Part shown: positions 44,582 to 52,999 of the stretch, piece after piece
Layout: every line of letters begins with the position of its first letter
How positions within the stretch are numbered: position 1 is the stretch's first letter
Source: JANXQG01 sp963780045
Lineage (GTDB): Bacteria; Planctomycetota; Planctomycetia; Pirellulales; Thermoguttaceae
DNA: 64,000 bases
Assembly (NCBI GenBank): GCA_963780045.1
Contig: CAVZZZ010000001.1
Location: 3,038,001-3,102,000, forward strand
Direction of reading: 5' to 3'
Notes under the pieces: model-generated
Told to the model about the DNA's origin: nothing
Seen by the model: the letters and a program-made list of their open reading frames with translations, nothing else
Database searches by the model: none
Program-made: the position numbers and the translations under genes

Positions 44582-45496
44582 ATGCAACGCTATTGGGTAA
44601 TCGCCCCGGTCAAGTTGCAGCCGGCGGTACCATTTGACGACGTTTGGCAATTCGATTTGGCCAACAACCTGATCTCCATCGGCTGGGCCGAGCTGGGTGA
44701 CGTCTCAATAATGGGCAAGAGCCAGCTTTCCGCAGCGGTCGCCAGAACGTACCCCCAAAAACCGCCGCCAACGCAGGGCCTTATTACGAACATGATCTGG
44801 AACTTCTACCACGAGGTCGTACCCGGCGACTTCGTTATCGCTCGGCGAGGACGGAAAATCCTCGCAGCGGTCGGCAAGGTGGAACGACCAGCGTTCTATG
44901 CCCCTGGGCGGAATCCGAACTCCCACCACTGTAGTTTTCTGGAAGTCTCGTGGCAACAGCAACCTCGCGACAAAGTATTCCCGCGCACTGTGTTCCCGAG
45001 GTTCACAGTCCAGTCCCTTTCTGAGGATCAGTACAGGAGCATTGTACAAGGCACTCCAATTGTTCCGCCGGAAGTTAATGAAGCACTCGAAGACAAAAAT
45101 GAGTTCCTTCTGCAGAAATACTTAGAGGATTTCATCGTCGGGAACTTCGACACGATTTTCAAGGGTAAGCTGACAATCTATACGGATGCCGACGGCAATA
45201 AGGCGCAGCAGTTCCCGACGGATGCCGGACCGATTGACATTCTTGCATTTGAGCCGGAATCGAATTCGTTCGTCGTGATTGAACTCAAGAAAGGCCGCAC
45301 CTCCGATCAAGTGGTCGGCCAGATTCTGCGTTACATGGGTTGGCTGAAAAGAAATCTCTGCAAAGACGGGCAAGCGGTCAAGGGTCTTGTTATCTGCCGC
45401 GAACCCGACCCTAAGCTTTCGTATGCGCTGGAAATGACGCAGAACGTTGACGTGCGCTACTGTAGCGTCTCGTTCAAACTCCGCGAGATGCCCTGA
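44582..45496 (+). CDS. PD-(D/E)XK nuclease with an EVE/PUA-like N-terminal domain
   Basis: Residues 1-~115 (WVIAPVKLQPAVPFDDVWQF, ISIGWAELGDV, FYHEVVPGDFVIARRGRKIL, AAVGKVERPAFY) resemble the EVE/PUA-like readers found in modification-dependent restriction proteins. The second half has a nuclease core: PIDILAFEP with Asp 219, VVIELKKGRTSDQVVGQILR with Glu 234 and Lys 236, YMGWLKRNLC and VKGLVICREP. This is the NucS/DUF91-like pattern. Together they suggest a stand-alone enzyme that recognises unusual bases or DNA structures and cuts DNA. The gene is noticeably less GC-rich than its neighbours, consistent with transfer. No methylase is adjacent. ATG 44582 is a plausible start, but no strong ribosome site is seen. 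Confidence 0.8.
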   Translation: MQRYWVIAPVKLQPAVPFDDVWQFDLANNLISIGWAELGDVSIMGKSQLSAAVARTYPQKPPPTQGLITNMIWNFYHEVVPGDFVIARRGRKILAAVGKVERPAFYAPGRNPNSHHCSFLEVSWQQQPRDKVFPRTVFPRFTVQSLSEDQYRSIVQGTPIVPPEVNEALEDKNEFLLQKYLEDFIVGNFDTIFKGKLTIYTDADGNKAQQFPTDAGPIDILAFEPESNSFVVIELKKGRTSDQVVGQILRYMGWLKRNLCKDGQAVKGLVICREPDPKLSYALEMTQNVDVRYCSVSFKLREMP

Positions 45497-46357
45497 TCGG
45501 GAACCCGCCGCGCGCCGGAAGGCACTGCCTTCAACCGGTGATCCTTCCTGCTCCCGTTCGGTAGTCGTATGAGGCTAATAGGTCACGCTTACGGTTTACG
45601 CTCTTGACGTCGCTTGCCGCCGCGCTACAGATTCCTGCGCCGACTCTTGCTTTCCAGAAACGGACGTCCCGATCGCGCAGGCTGAAACTCCGTCCGTCCT
45701 GCTTTCTCGCTTTCCCACGGCGGCGAAAACAAATACTTTTCGGCTTGGCGCAAGGTCGCTACAAGACGCGCCGCGCGGGGCCGAACTCACAAACCCTTGC
45801 CGCATATAGGGTTACGGCGTCCCCAGCGGCCCGCGGGCCAAATCCAGCGCGCAATAGTGCAAACAATTGTCAAGACCCATAAGTCTTTGCCGGACAAGGA
45901 GTTGCAACCACGGGCCAAACCACAATGCGCTGACGATGTTGACAAGCGTTAAGAATAGGATATAATGGCGGAATAAGGTCCTCGTCCTGGCATGTCTTGG
46001 AGCGAGAGGGGACGCTCGGGACAGGGAAAAGCAGGCGAGGTCGGATGGAGGATGAGCGATAAGGGATAATAGATGAGAGATGAACCGCGGCAAAATGCGT
46101 CAAACGGCGACGCGGCGAAGACAAACTCAGTCATGCGCACCACAAAACCGAGGCTCTCGCGCGCAAATCGCGCCACTCGCGCCAGCGATGGCAAGAAGCA
46201 AGAACGAAAATCGTGCCAATCCGTGCCAAATCGTGCCGCACACGCGGTTTTGCCGAGGAAATCGCGGGGTCGAGAGACCGACCCGTGGTGCCAATCGGTG
46301 ACAAAACGTTGACTTGTGATGACATTCCGGTGCCAAAGGTGCCAAATGTGGCACTGC
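45497..46357. other. Gene-poor stretch with a strong promoter and short tandem repeats
   Basis: About 860 bases without a supportable protein gene. It contains a near-ideal promoter (45939-45966), a GATGAG/GATAAGGGA-type run near 46030-46085, and GTGCCAA-type repeats (46210-46345: GTGCCAATCCGTGCCAAATC and similar). Some of it may encode a small RNA; see the finding on the promoter. Confidence 0.5.
45939..45966 (+). promoter_or_regulatory. Consensus sigma-70 promoter without a downstream gene
   Basis: TTGACA at 45939-45944 and TATAAT at 45961-45966 are both perfect consensus hexamers with a 16-base spacer. Transcription would start near 45973 on the + strand. The next + strand gene is over 4 kb away, while the nearest genes downstream are on the - strand. 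Confidence 0.6.
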
Positions 46358-46615
46358 TCAACGCCGAAGCAGCGTGTCGTATTCCGCGTGGGGACCAATC
46401 CACACCCAGAGGACATCGCCCGCTTCGTCGATCGCGAGGGCGCGATAGTGCAAGCCCACGCGAACAGACCAGAACGGACCGACCCGCTTGAAATGCAATG
46501 ATGGATGACGCGAATCTTGAAGCAGCAACCGATGGCAGCAGTCGGCCAACTGCTGGATTTCCACAGACGGCCCGCGGTAACAAGCCCAAAATCGGGGCGT
46601 TGCGCGATGCCTCAT
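46358..46615 (-). CDS. RelE/ParE-type toxin
   Basis: The 85-residue product matches a common toxin class: MRHRATPRFWACYRGPSVEI, QQLADCCHRLLLQDSRHPSL, HFKRVGPFWSVRVGLHYRAL, then VLWVWIGPHAEYDTLLRR. This is the RelE-superfamily branch with a conserved FWSVRVG..YRAL core and a C-terminal HAEYD. ATG 46615 overlaps the upstream antitoxin stop by 4 bases. It probably acts as an mRNA interferase or gyrase poison. Confidence 0.88.
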   Translation of the reverse strand: MRHRATPRFWACYRGPSVEIQQLADCCHRLLLQDSRHPSLHFKRVGPFWSVRVGLHYRALAIDEAGDVLWVWIGPHAEYDTLLRR

Positions 46616-46810
46616 CGATCGGTGCAGCGACCAGCTTTCAAATCCTGGCGCGCCTCGTGGGCCAGCCAGTCGAGCCGGCCCGCGGCGACGTCTGCCTCGA
46701 ACTGCCGGTCCCATTCCTCGGCGTCAGCCTCAGCCAGTCGCGCAGAGTGCGGCTCGATCGGGAGGAGAGAGTTGCCGAATCGCTTCCTCGATTTCTTGTA
46801 CCGTGCTCAT
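46612..46810 (-). CDS. Antitoxin partner of the RelE/ParE toxin, one frame break
   Basis: Starting at ATG 46810, MSTVQEIEEAIRQLSPPDRA is followed by a break near 46745; adding one CG in the TGCGCGACTGG run gives a continuous LAEADAEEWDRQFEADVAAG, then RLDWLAHEARQDLKAGRCTD and the stop. The AEEWDRQFEADVAAGRLD...AGRCT pattern is the signature of the small antitoxins that precede this toxin class, so the break is surely not ancient. The pair overlaps by 4 bases (ATGA). Size about 66 residues, acidic, probably a weak dimeric DNA binder. Confidence 0.82.
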
Positions 46811-46864
46811 AATGCCAAGTATATTATGCGACGGCTCCCTTGGCAACCGAGGCTTTTGCGCAGT

Positions 46865-49015
46865 TCACATTTCCCATACCGTCCCATAAGCCCTGATCGC
46901 GTCGCAATACTCCAGCAGCCGGGAATAGAACGGATGGCCGCCGAGGGTGGCGCTGTCGCCGACGATGAGCAGTTTCCGCCGGGCGCGGGTCATGGCGACG
47001 TTCATGCGGCGGATGTCGGCCAAAAAGCCGATCTCGCCTTTGTCGTTGCTCCGCACAAGAGAAATCACCACGGCTTCTTTCTCGCGGCCTTGAAAGCCGT
47101 CGACGCTGTCGATTTCCAGGCCCGGCACATCGAGCATTTCGCGCAAGAAGCGCACCTGAGCACCGTAGGGCGAGATGACGGCGATGCCGCCTGCGGCCAC
47201 GCCGGCCTCAAGCAGCCCGCGAACCTTGCCGGCGACAAGCTCGGCCTCCTGGCGATTGAGGCGGCTTTCGCCGTCCGGCTCAAGCTCCTCGTCGTAGCCG
47301 GCCCCGGCGGTGTCGATGAATTCCACCGGCCGCTCGGTCAAACGGGATGCCGCCACGCCCGGCAGATCGCACAGCCGGTGCTCGCGGACGGACTCATGGG
47401 CCTGCAATTGCCCGTCGTAAAGCTCCCGCGAAGGGAACTCCATGATCGCGCGGTTCATGCGGTATTGCACCGTCAGCCGCCGGGCGATGTCCTGTCCGTA
47501 ATGGCCGATCAGCCGCTCGAAGAGGCTCGTGCCGAAACCTTCGGCCGCGGCCTCCTGGCTGACGACCGTCGGCGGCAGTTGGCAATGGTCGCCGGCAAGC
47601 ACCAGGCGGTCGCCGCGCAAGAGCGGAATCCAGCAGCCCGGCTCGGTGCTCTGGCAGGCTTCGTCGATCACCACGAGATCGAACCGCCGCGGGCCGAGAA
47701 GTTGGCTGTCGATGCCGGTCGTCGTGGCGCAGATTACCGCGGCCGACCCCAAAATGCTCTCGACCGCTTGCTGCTCCATCCGCCGCGCGTCGGCCAGCAG
47801 CGAGCGTGCGTCGTCGCGGAGCTGCCGCCGCTCGCCCGGCTTGGGGGCCGTGCGGCGCTGCTTGCCGGCCTCGCGGAAGAGCATCATTGCTTGCTTGACC
47901 AGTTTGCGGGCGAGCTTCACATCGGCGTGCTCCTCGACCAAGAGGTCGAGCGTGTGCTCGCGAAGCTCCGGCAGCACGCGGGCGGGGTGGCCCAGGCGGA
48001 CCGCCCGTTCGCCGAAAGCCAGCAGTTTCTGGAACACGTTGTCAACGGCCATGTTGCTCGGCGCAGGCCAGCACCTTCCGCCCGCGGCGGACCGCCTGGC
48101 GAATGACCTCTACCACGGTGGTCGTCTTGCCGGTGCCGGGCGGACCGTGGATCAGGCCCACGTCGCGGGCGCTCATGGCGAACTGCACGGCTTCGATCTG
48201 CGACTCGTTGAGCGAGCGGTCCAACACGCCTACGGCCGGATCGAGGCCGAATTCCGGCTGCCGCGCGCAACGAGCACGTCGCGGAGCACGGCGCTGCGGT
48301 CGCCGCGGAGCAAACGGGCCTGTTCCAGCGCGGCCCGCTGCCGCTGCGTGGCAATTTCATCGAAGGCCGCGTCAAGCCGCCAGGCGTCGTGGTCGCCCAG
48401 TTCGTCCGGAAGGCCGTCCAAGGCGACCGAGATCGACGTTTCGCTGCGCTGGCAGACTACGCCACGATAGGAAAGTCGGACTCGATCCATATGCGGCGAG
48501 AGGAGCACCGGGCTGCCGACATCGAGGCGGGTCCAGGGAAGCTCCGGGCGGACGGCAGTCGTGACGTGCCTGCTACCTTGGCGAACGAGCTGGACGATGT
48601 AACGCCCGCCGAGACCGGCGTTCTCGTCGGCGACGGCAAGATTGATGAGGCTGTTGCCGGTCTTCTCGGCATCCGCGGGCGAGAGCTTCCGCATGGCCTC
48701 AGCGGCGCGGCGGGCCTCTTCGCGGCTTTCCAAATCGAGCAAGCGGAGCAGGCGGCCGAAATGGTCTTCCGGCCCGACCGCTGCACCGGCCGACGTAATT
48801 CGTGCTCGGACTCGGCGGTCGCCGAACATCTGGCCGTCCAGCGCCTTGAGCAAGCGCGCTTCCCAGCCGTCGGGCACTTCGACTACGGCCGAATTACCGC
48901 GAAGCTCGATCCGTCCCACGCGCCGGCGGTCGAGACCGCCCATGCGGTCCAGGAAATCGAGAATCTCCGGCTTTGTCGCGCGGCGCGGAAGCGGTTCGAT
49001 ACAGAGCAGCGGCAT
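46865..49015 (-). CDS. SF1 DNA/RNA helicase (IGHMBP2/Upf1-like) with a DbpA-like RNA-binding domain, two frame breaks
   Basis: About 718 residues. The N-terminus (LLCIEPLPRRATKPEILDFL, VGRIELRGNSAVVEVPDGWE) looks like a DbpA-type RNA-binding domain. After a beta-rich region come the helicase motifs: Q-like LNESQIEAVQFAMS, Walker A LIHGPPGTGKTTTVVEVI, ATTTGIDSQLL, Walker B FDLVVIDEACQSTEPGCW, AGDHCQLPPTV, QYRMNRAIMEFPS, ISPYGAQVRFLRE, DSVDGFQGREKEAVVISLVR and NVAMTRARRKLLIVGD. One G near 48262 gives SREFGLDPAVGVLDRS; one GC near 48060 gives the conserved CAPSNMAVDN. The fold fits a helicase active on RNA or RNA-DNA hybrids. It starts 12 bases after the cyclase gene. Confidence 0.9.
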
Positions 49016-49027
49016 GGAGTCAATCCG

Positions 49028-50789
49028 TCAACATTCCAACGCCGCGCTTCCCAACACCCGATATGCCTCCACCACTTGCCGCTTGCCGCGAAGCTGTACG
49101 GGACCGAGCGATTCACACTCGCAGAGCCCTTCGATCTGGTGAAAGGTGGCCTGCCCGATGACGATTTCGCCCGGCTGCGCGATCGACGTTTCCAGGCGGC
49201 TGGCGACGTTTACCACGTCGCCGATGACCGTGTACGCGCGGTGCCGCGGCGAGCCGATGTCGCCGGCAATCACGCGGCCGGAGTTGATGCCGATGCGGAC
49301 CGTCAGCGGCGGCTCAGACGGACCCGCTTGCGGGTCGCGGGAGCGGTTGAATGCCTCCAACGACTGACGCATGGCCAACGCCGTGGCTACCGCCCGGCGG
49401 GCGTGGTCGTCCTGTCGCAGCGGAGCGCCGAAGACGGCCATTACCGCGTCGCCGATGTACTTGTCCAAGGTGCCGTCGCGGGCGAAGACGTCGGCCGTCC
49501 AGCGCTCGAAGACCAGGTTCAGCACGCGCACGGCGTCGGCGGCCGAAGAGCGCTCGGCCAGCGCGGTGAAGCCGCCGAGATCGGCAAACAGCACGCTCAC
49601 GTCGTACTCCTCGGCCAGCATCTCGTCGGCCCGCGGCGAGGATTGCATGATCTGGTCGACCACTTGCGGCGAGTTGTACCGCGCCAGCCGGCCGCGGACC
49701 GCCCGTTCGCGGGCGACGTCGCCGCGGAGCGACATCTGCGCAATGCCCGCGGCGAGCATCAGCCCAAAGACGGTGAGGACTTCCAACTCTTCGCTGGTGA
49801 GCGGGTCGAACTGCCGCTGCGAATCGACGTAGACCGCGCCCTCCACGCGGCCCTCGTGATACAGCGGCACACAGATGGCCGAGCGGATGCCGATCTGGTG
49901 TACGCTGACGGCGGCTAGAAAACGAGGATCGTCTGCGGCGCTGGCCACCAGTAGCGCGCGGCGGGCGCAGGACGGCCTCTTGCAGGATGCTGCGGCTGAT
50001 GGAGAACGGTCGCGGCTCGGCGGACCCGCAATCGGGCGTTCCGTGAGTCGACGGCTCGTCGGGGCACTCGCTCGCGGGTCGCGGCTCGCGGCTGAAGCAC
50101 CGCGGCGCCAGCTCCCCGGTCGCGGTGTCACTTCGGCAGATCGCCACGCGGCGGCCCGGCAAGTGCTGGCCGATGAGGTCCACCATGGGCTGCAACATGT
50201 CGTCCAGTTTTTCGTGGGCCAAGAGGACTTCGCCCGCCGACTTCAGCAGCGCGAGCGCCGGCAGGTGCGACGAGCGATCGGCGGACCCGCTCCGCGGGTC
50301 GGGGGTCTCGCCTATCGAGCGCTTCAGCCGCCCGGAGTCGCTCAATGAATTCGCCAGCTCGCGGAGGTCGATGCTAGCGAGGATTCTGGTGGTGGCTGGA
50401 TCGTCGCCAAGGAAGAGCGGCGGCGGACCCGCAGGCGGGCGCGCCGCATCGTCGGAATCCGCGAGGCGAAACTCCAGCACGACCGGGTCCGACGCTTCCG
50501 GCGCCAGCGCGATCCGGTCGCCGGGCGAAAGCTGCTGGTTCGCCACAATCGCGCCATTCACGGCAACCTTGTGCAGGCTGCCGAGATCACGGATGATCCA
50601 GCCATCGTTCTCCAGGACGATCTCGGCGTGCTTGCGGGACAGCAACGGGGAATCGAACACCAAATCGCAAACAATGCTGCGGCCAACAAGGACCCGTGCC
50701 TGGTCGAACGTCCGCGCCACCTTCGACCCGGCCGATACATAAACCAGTTGAATTCGCTCGTTCACGACATGCTCCAGAGTGCGGAACAT
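49028..50789 (-). CDS. FHA-GAF adenylate/guanylate cyclase (class III), one frame break, five in-frame palindromes
   Basis: Domain order: FHA (VLVGRSIVCDLVFDSPLLSR, KHAEIVLENDGWIIRDLGSL then HKVAVNG), a linker, GAF (ALLKSAGEVLLAHEKLDDML to RSAICVPLYHEGRVEGAVYV), and a class III cyclase domain with metal sites VSVLFADLGGFTALAE and YIGDAVMAVFGAP, the Lys in LDKYIGD and VIGDVVNVASRLE. All catalytic positions look intact, so it should make cAMP or cGMP. The break near 49957 is repaired by one GC (CGCGCG), giving RALLVASAADDPRF. ATG 50789 (MFRTLEHVVNERIQLV) is chosen; a TATAAT lies close on the other strand. Five palindromes of the CCCGCNNGCGGG family are inserted in linkers. Confidence 0.88.
49319..49342. 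repeat. GGACCCGCTTGCGGGTCGCG palindrome in the cyclase domain
   Basis: Perfect core GACCCGC/GCGGGTC with a TT spacer. In frame it reads RDPQAG between LEAFNRS and the PLTVRIGINSG strand. Copies also lie at 24615, 30636, 50061, 50281 and 50421. Confidence 0.85.
50020..50084. repeat. Two adjacent palindrome copies in the cyclase gene
   Basis: 50020-50038 (GCGGACCCGCAATCGGGCG) is a decayed copy and 50061-50084 (GGGGCACTCGCTCGCGGGTC then GCGG) a second one. In frame the pair adds a stretch ending in PASECPDEPSTHGTPDC between the GAF domain halves. Confidence 0.65.
50281..50304. repeat. GCGGACCCGCTCCGCGGGTC palindrome in the cyclase gene
   Basis: GACCCGC and GCGGGTC are inverted around a TCC centre. 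It encodes TPDPRSGSADRSS in the linker between FHA and GAF domains, where length changes should be tolerated. Confidence 0.8.
50421..50445. repeat. CGGCGGACCCGCAGGCGGGC palindrome in the cyclase gene
   Basis: A related copy with a shortened right arm. It encodes part of AARPPAGPPP in the linker after the FHA domain. Confidence 0.6.
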
Positions 50790-50910
50790 ATCGTATAATA
50801 GATGATTCGGTTGCGTATGTCGTCCCCCCGCGCGGGGGGTTGGCAAGAAAACATGGGGCCGAGAATGGGTTTTCTTCTCAACCCCCCCGGCGCCGCGGAG
50901 AATTCACACG

Positions 50911-51303
50911 ATGCGACTCGCCTGCCGGGCGGCGTGCCTGGCCTATTTTGGCTTCCTGACGGCACTGCTTTTGGCTCCCGATCCGGCCGCGCTGGTGGGG
51001 CTTACCAAACGGCCGGAGTTTCCCTGGGGAAGCTTCGGCGTCCATTGGATCGCGCTAACGGTCTTGGGGTTCCTGGCAGCGGGGTCTTTCTGGCCTCGGC
51101 CGATCTCGCGCTCGCTCATGGCGGCGCTGGTGGCCTACGGTACCGCGGGCGAGTTGTTGCAAACGTTCGTCCCCACGCGGCATGTGCGCTGGGACGATTC
51201 GGCGCAGAACATGCTTGGAGTGGCCAGCGGGCTCTTGATATATTGGCTACTGTGGCGGAGATGGGCGAACGATGAGGGATCACAGTTGAACGATGAGAGA
51301 TGA
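50911..51303 (+). CDS. VanZ-like membrane protein
   Basis: The 130-residue product has four hydrophobic segments (CLAYFGFLTALLLAPDP, SFGVHWIALTVLGFLAAGSF, SLMAALVAYGTAGELLQTF, MLGVASGLLIYWLLWRRW) and the VanZ motif GTAGELLQTFVPTRHVRWDD, then NMLGVASG. VanZ-like proteins are often encoded near exosortase or polysaccharide genes. It ends with NDEGSQLNDER, which comes from a GATGAG-type repeat (51268-51308). It is convergent with the polysaccharide operon. Confidence 0.85.
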   Translation: MRLACRAACLAYFGFLTALLLAPDPAALVGLTKRPEFPWGSFGVHWIALTVLGFLAAGSFWPRPISRSLMAALVAYGTAGELLQTFVPTRHVRWDDSAQNMLGVASGLLIYWLLWRRWANDEGSQLNDER

Positions 51304-51365
51304 GAGACGCCAGGCATTCGTGGCCGCCCTCATCCCTCCTCCCCCATCCTTCATCCATCCGTTTC
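51268..51365. repeat. GATGAGGGA / TCATCCCTC inverted tandem repeats
   Basis: CGATGAGGGATCACAGTTGA then ACGATGAGAGATGAGAGA is answered by CCTCATCCCTCCTCCCCCAT then CCTTCATCCATCC, complementary in sense. The left part forms the last codons of the VanZ-like gene; the right part ends near the stop of the FkbM gene. A weaker relative lies at about 46030-46085. Confidence 0.65.
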
Positions 51366-52127
51366 AGCGCGCCAGAAGTAATAGAGCGCGTCGCGCCGAT
51401 CGCTGCGAAAGCCGAAGTCGTGCAAGCGGCGGGCTGTCGCACTGCTATCGATACCCTCCACGGAATGCAGCTCCATGCCGATTTGAGCGATCCGCGCGGC
51501 AGTCGCCGGCGGCATCGTTTGGAACACCTCATGCTCGGCGCCTTCGCAGTCCATTTTGAGGAACTGGCAGAACTCAACTCCCGTCGTTTCCATGACCTGG
51601 TCGATGGTCATCGCTGGCACGTCCTGCACGGCGCCGTCGTTGCGACGGCCGTCTACTTGCATGTAGAGCGAACTGTAGAGAGAGTTCGGGCAACTGCGCA
51701 GCGACACGGTGCCGGCTTGCGCCGCCAGCGCCGCACGGACAGGCACGACGTTGCCGGCGGCGTTGATGTTTAGATTGTGGCAAAGCCGTTCGAAGGTTTC
51801 GGCGTCCGGTTCCAACGAGATCACGCAGCCCCGTGGTCCGACGCGCTTCGCGGCAAACAGGCTGAAACAGCCGATATTGGCGCCTGCGTCGATGACGGTG
51901 TCGCCCGTGGAAAGGCAAAGTTTCGGGCCGAGGTAATCGCGCTGTAGCCAGGTTTCGCGAAAGGCCGTCAGGTCGCCGCGGCGCGGGCGCATGGCGATTT
52001 CCATTCCGTTCCAGAATCGGATCGTATAGGGCTCCCGCTGAAACCCCTGCCGGTCCCTCAGCACGGCAAGGGGGTTCTTCACTTGTCCCACGAGCCGCGC
52101 GAATTTGACAAACGTGCCGATATTCAT
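51351..52127 (-). CDS. FkbM-family methyltransferase
   Basis: The 258-residue enzyme has the SAM-binding motif GDTVIDAGANIGCFSLFAAK, GCVISLEPDAETFERLCHN and, at the C-terminal side, FLKMDCEGAEHEVF, all typical of FkbM O-methyltransferases. In this position it would methylate a sugar of the repeat unit or polysaccharide. ATG 52127 overlaps the stop of the WecG/TagA gene by 4 bases; it is the last gene of the operon. Confidence 0.94.
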   Translation of the reverse strand: MNIGTFVKFARLVGQVKNPLAVLRDRQGFQREPYTIRFWNGMEIAMRPRRGDLTAFRETWLQRDYLGPKLCLSTGDTVIDAGANIGCFSLFAAKRVGPRGCVISLEPDAETFERLCHNLNINAAGNVVPVRAALAAQAGTVSLRSCPNSLYSSLYMQVDGRRNDGAVQDVPAMTIDQVMETTGVEFCQFLKMDCEGAEHEVFQTMPPATAARIAQIGMELHSVEGIDSSATARRLHDFGFRSDRRDALYYFWRAETDG

Positions 52128-52999
52128 TCTTCAGGAGAGTGGGGAGTGGGAATCGGCGAGTCGCAAGTGGGGAGAGGCAAGCGAGGAGCACCACTTGACA
52201 TTGGCCACTTGCCACTTGCCACTTTTTTCGCCAGCGCCAGGCAGAGCCGCGTCACGAAAATCGTGTTGTTGACACAATAGCGCCGCCACATGCGGCGCGG
52301 CTCGAGGACAAGCCGGTGGCACCATTCCAGGCCGCTGCGGCGCATCCAACGAGGCGCGCGCGGCGTCCGTCCGGAATGAAAATCGAACGCTGCGCCGACG
52401 CAAACCTGCACCGCTCGAATACGATCGCGATGGGCGTCGGCGAATAGGTCTTGCTTGGGATAGCCGAGACCGATGAAAACGATCCCCGCGCCGCTGGCAT
52501 TGATTTCCGCCACGATCTCGTCGTCCTCCGCGGGCGTCAAGGGGCGAAAGGGCGGAGAAATCGCGCCGGCAACCCGCAGACTCGGAATGCGGCTGGACAT
52601 GTTCGCCCGTAAGTCGGCAAGTACTTCAGGAGAGCTGCCGAAAAAGAAGACGGGAATTCCGGTCTTGGCCGCCCGGCGGCAGAGCGCGAACATCGAATCC
52701 GGCCCGCACACGCGGTCCGGCAGCCCGGCCGCGTGCAGCCAGTTGATCGCCCAGCGGACCGGCTGGCCGTCCGGCGCGACGACTTGGAAGCGATTCACCT
52801 TCTCTAAAAGCTCCGGAGTGGCGCTGGTTCTTACCACGGCGTCAACCGGGTGAAACGAGACCACCGCCGGCTCGCGCCGCCGTGCGGCTTCCAGCACAAG
52901 ACGCACAATGCCGCGATACGTCGTCAGGCTGATGCCGAGTCCGAATAGATCGCGCTTTTCGGGCCAGGCGATCGGATCAACTCGGTACTGGCGAATCAT
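52124..52999 (-). CDS. WecG/TagA/CpsF-family glycosyltransferase (GT26)
   Basis: The family transfers N-acetylmannosaminuronic acid or similar sugars to a lipid-linked intermediate. Motifs: VVAPDGQPVRWAINWLHAAG, RVCGPDSMFALCRRAA, PVFFFGSSPEVLADLRANM, GAGIVFIGLGYPKQDLFADA, then VGAAFDFHSGRTPRAPRWM and RRSGLEWCHRLVLEPRRMWR. The last ~30 residues (KKVASGKWPMSSGAPRLPLP..) derive from a repeat (52135-52225) and are probably not essential. It overlaps its neighbours by 4 bases on both sides. Confidence 0.94.
   Translation of the reverse strand: MIRQYRVDPIAWPEKRDLFGLGISLTTYRGIVRLVLEAARRREPAVVSFHPVDAVVRTSATPELLEKVNRFQVVAPDGQPVRWAINWLHAAGLPDRVCGPDSMFALCRRAAKTGIPVFFFGSSPEVLADLRANMSSRIPSLRVAGAISPPFRPLTPAEDDEIVAEINASGAGIVFIGLGYPKQDLFADAHRDRIRAVQVCVGAAFDFHSGRTPRAPRWMRRSGLEWCHRLVLEPRRMWRRYCVNNTIFVTRLCLALAKKVASGKWPMSSGAPRLPLPTCDSPIPTPHSPEE
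52135..52225. repeat. CCACTTGCCACTTGCCA / GGCAAG..AAGTGG tandem and inverted repeat
   Basis: CACTTGACATTGGCCACTTG and CCACTTGCCAC form tandem units; AGTCGCAAGTGGGGAGAGG to the left is complementary. It encodes the C-terminal tail of the GT26 enzyme. Confidence 0.6.

Noticed and set aside
45812..46093. Small membrane protein on the - strand (RHYILFLTLVNIVSALWF)
   Set aside because: The hydrophobic run is the antisense of the promoter-like sequence; there is no ribosome site and the rest is repeat-derived.
46205..46345. CRISPR array from GTGCCAA repeats
   Set aside because: Units are short and imperfect with irregular spacing, and there is no constant repeat length.
46505..48106. A 533-codon open frame on the + strand
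   Set aside because: It is antisense to the helicase, whose motifs are unmistakable on the - strand.
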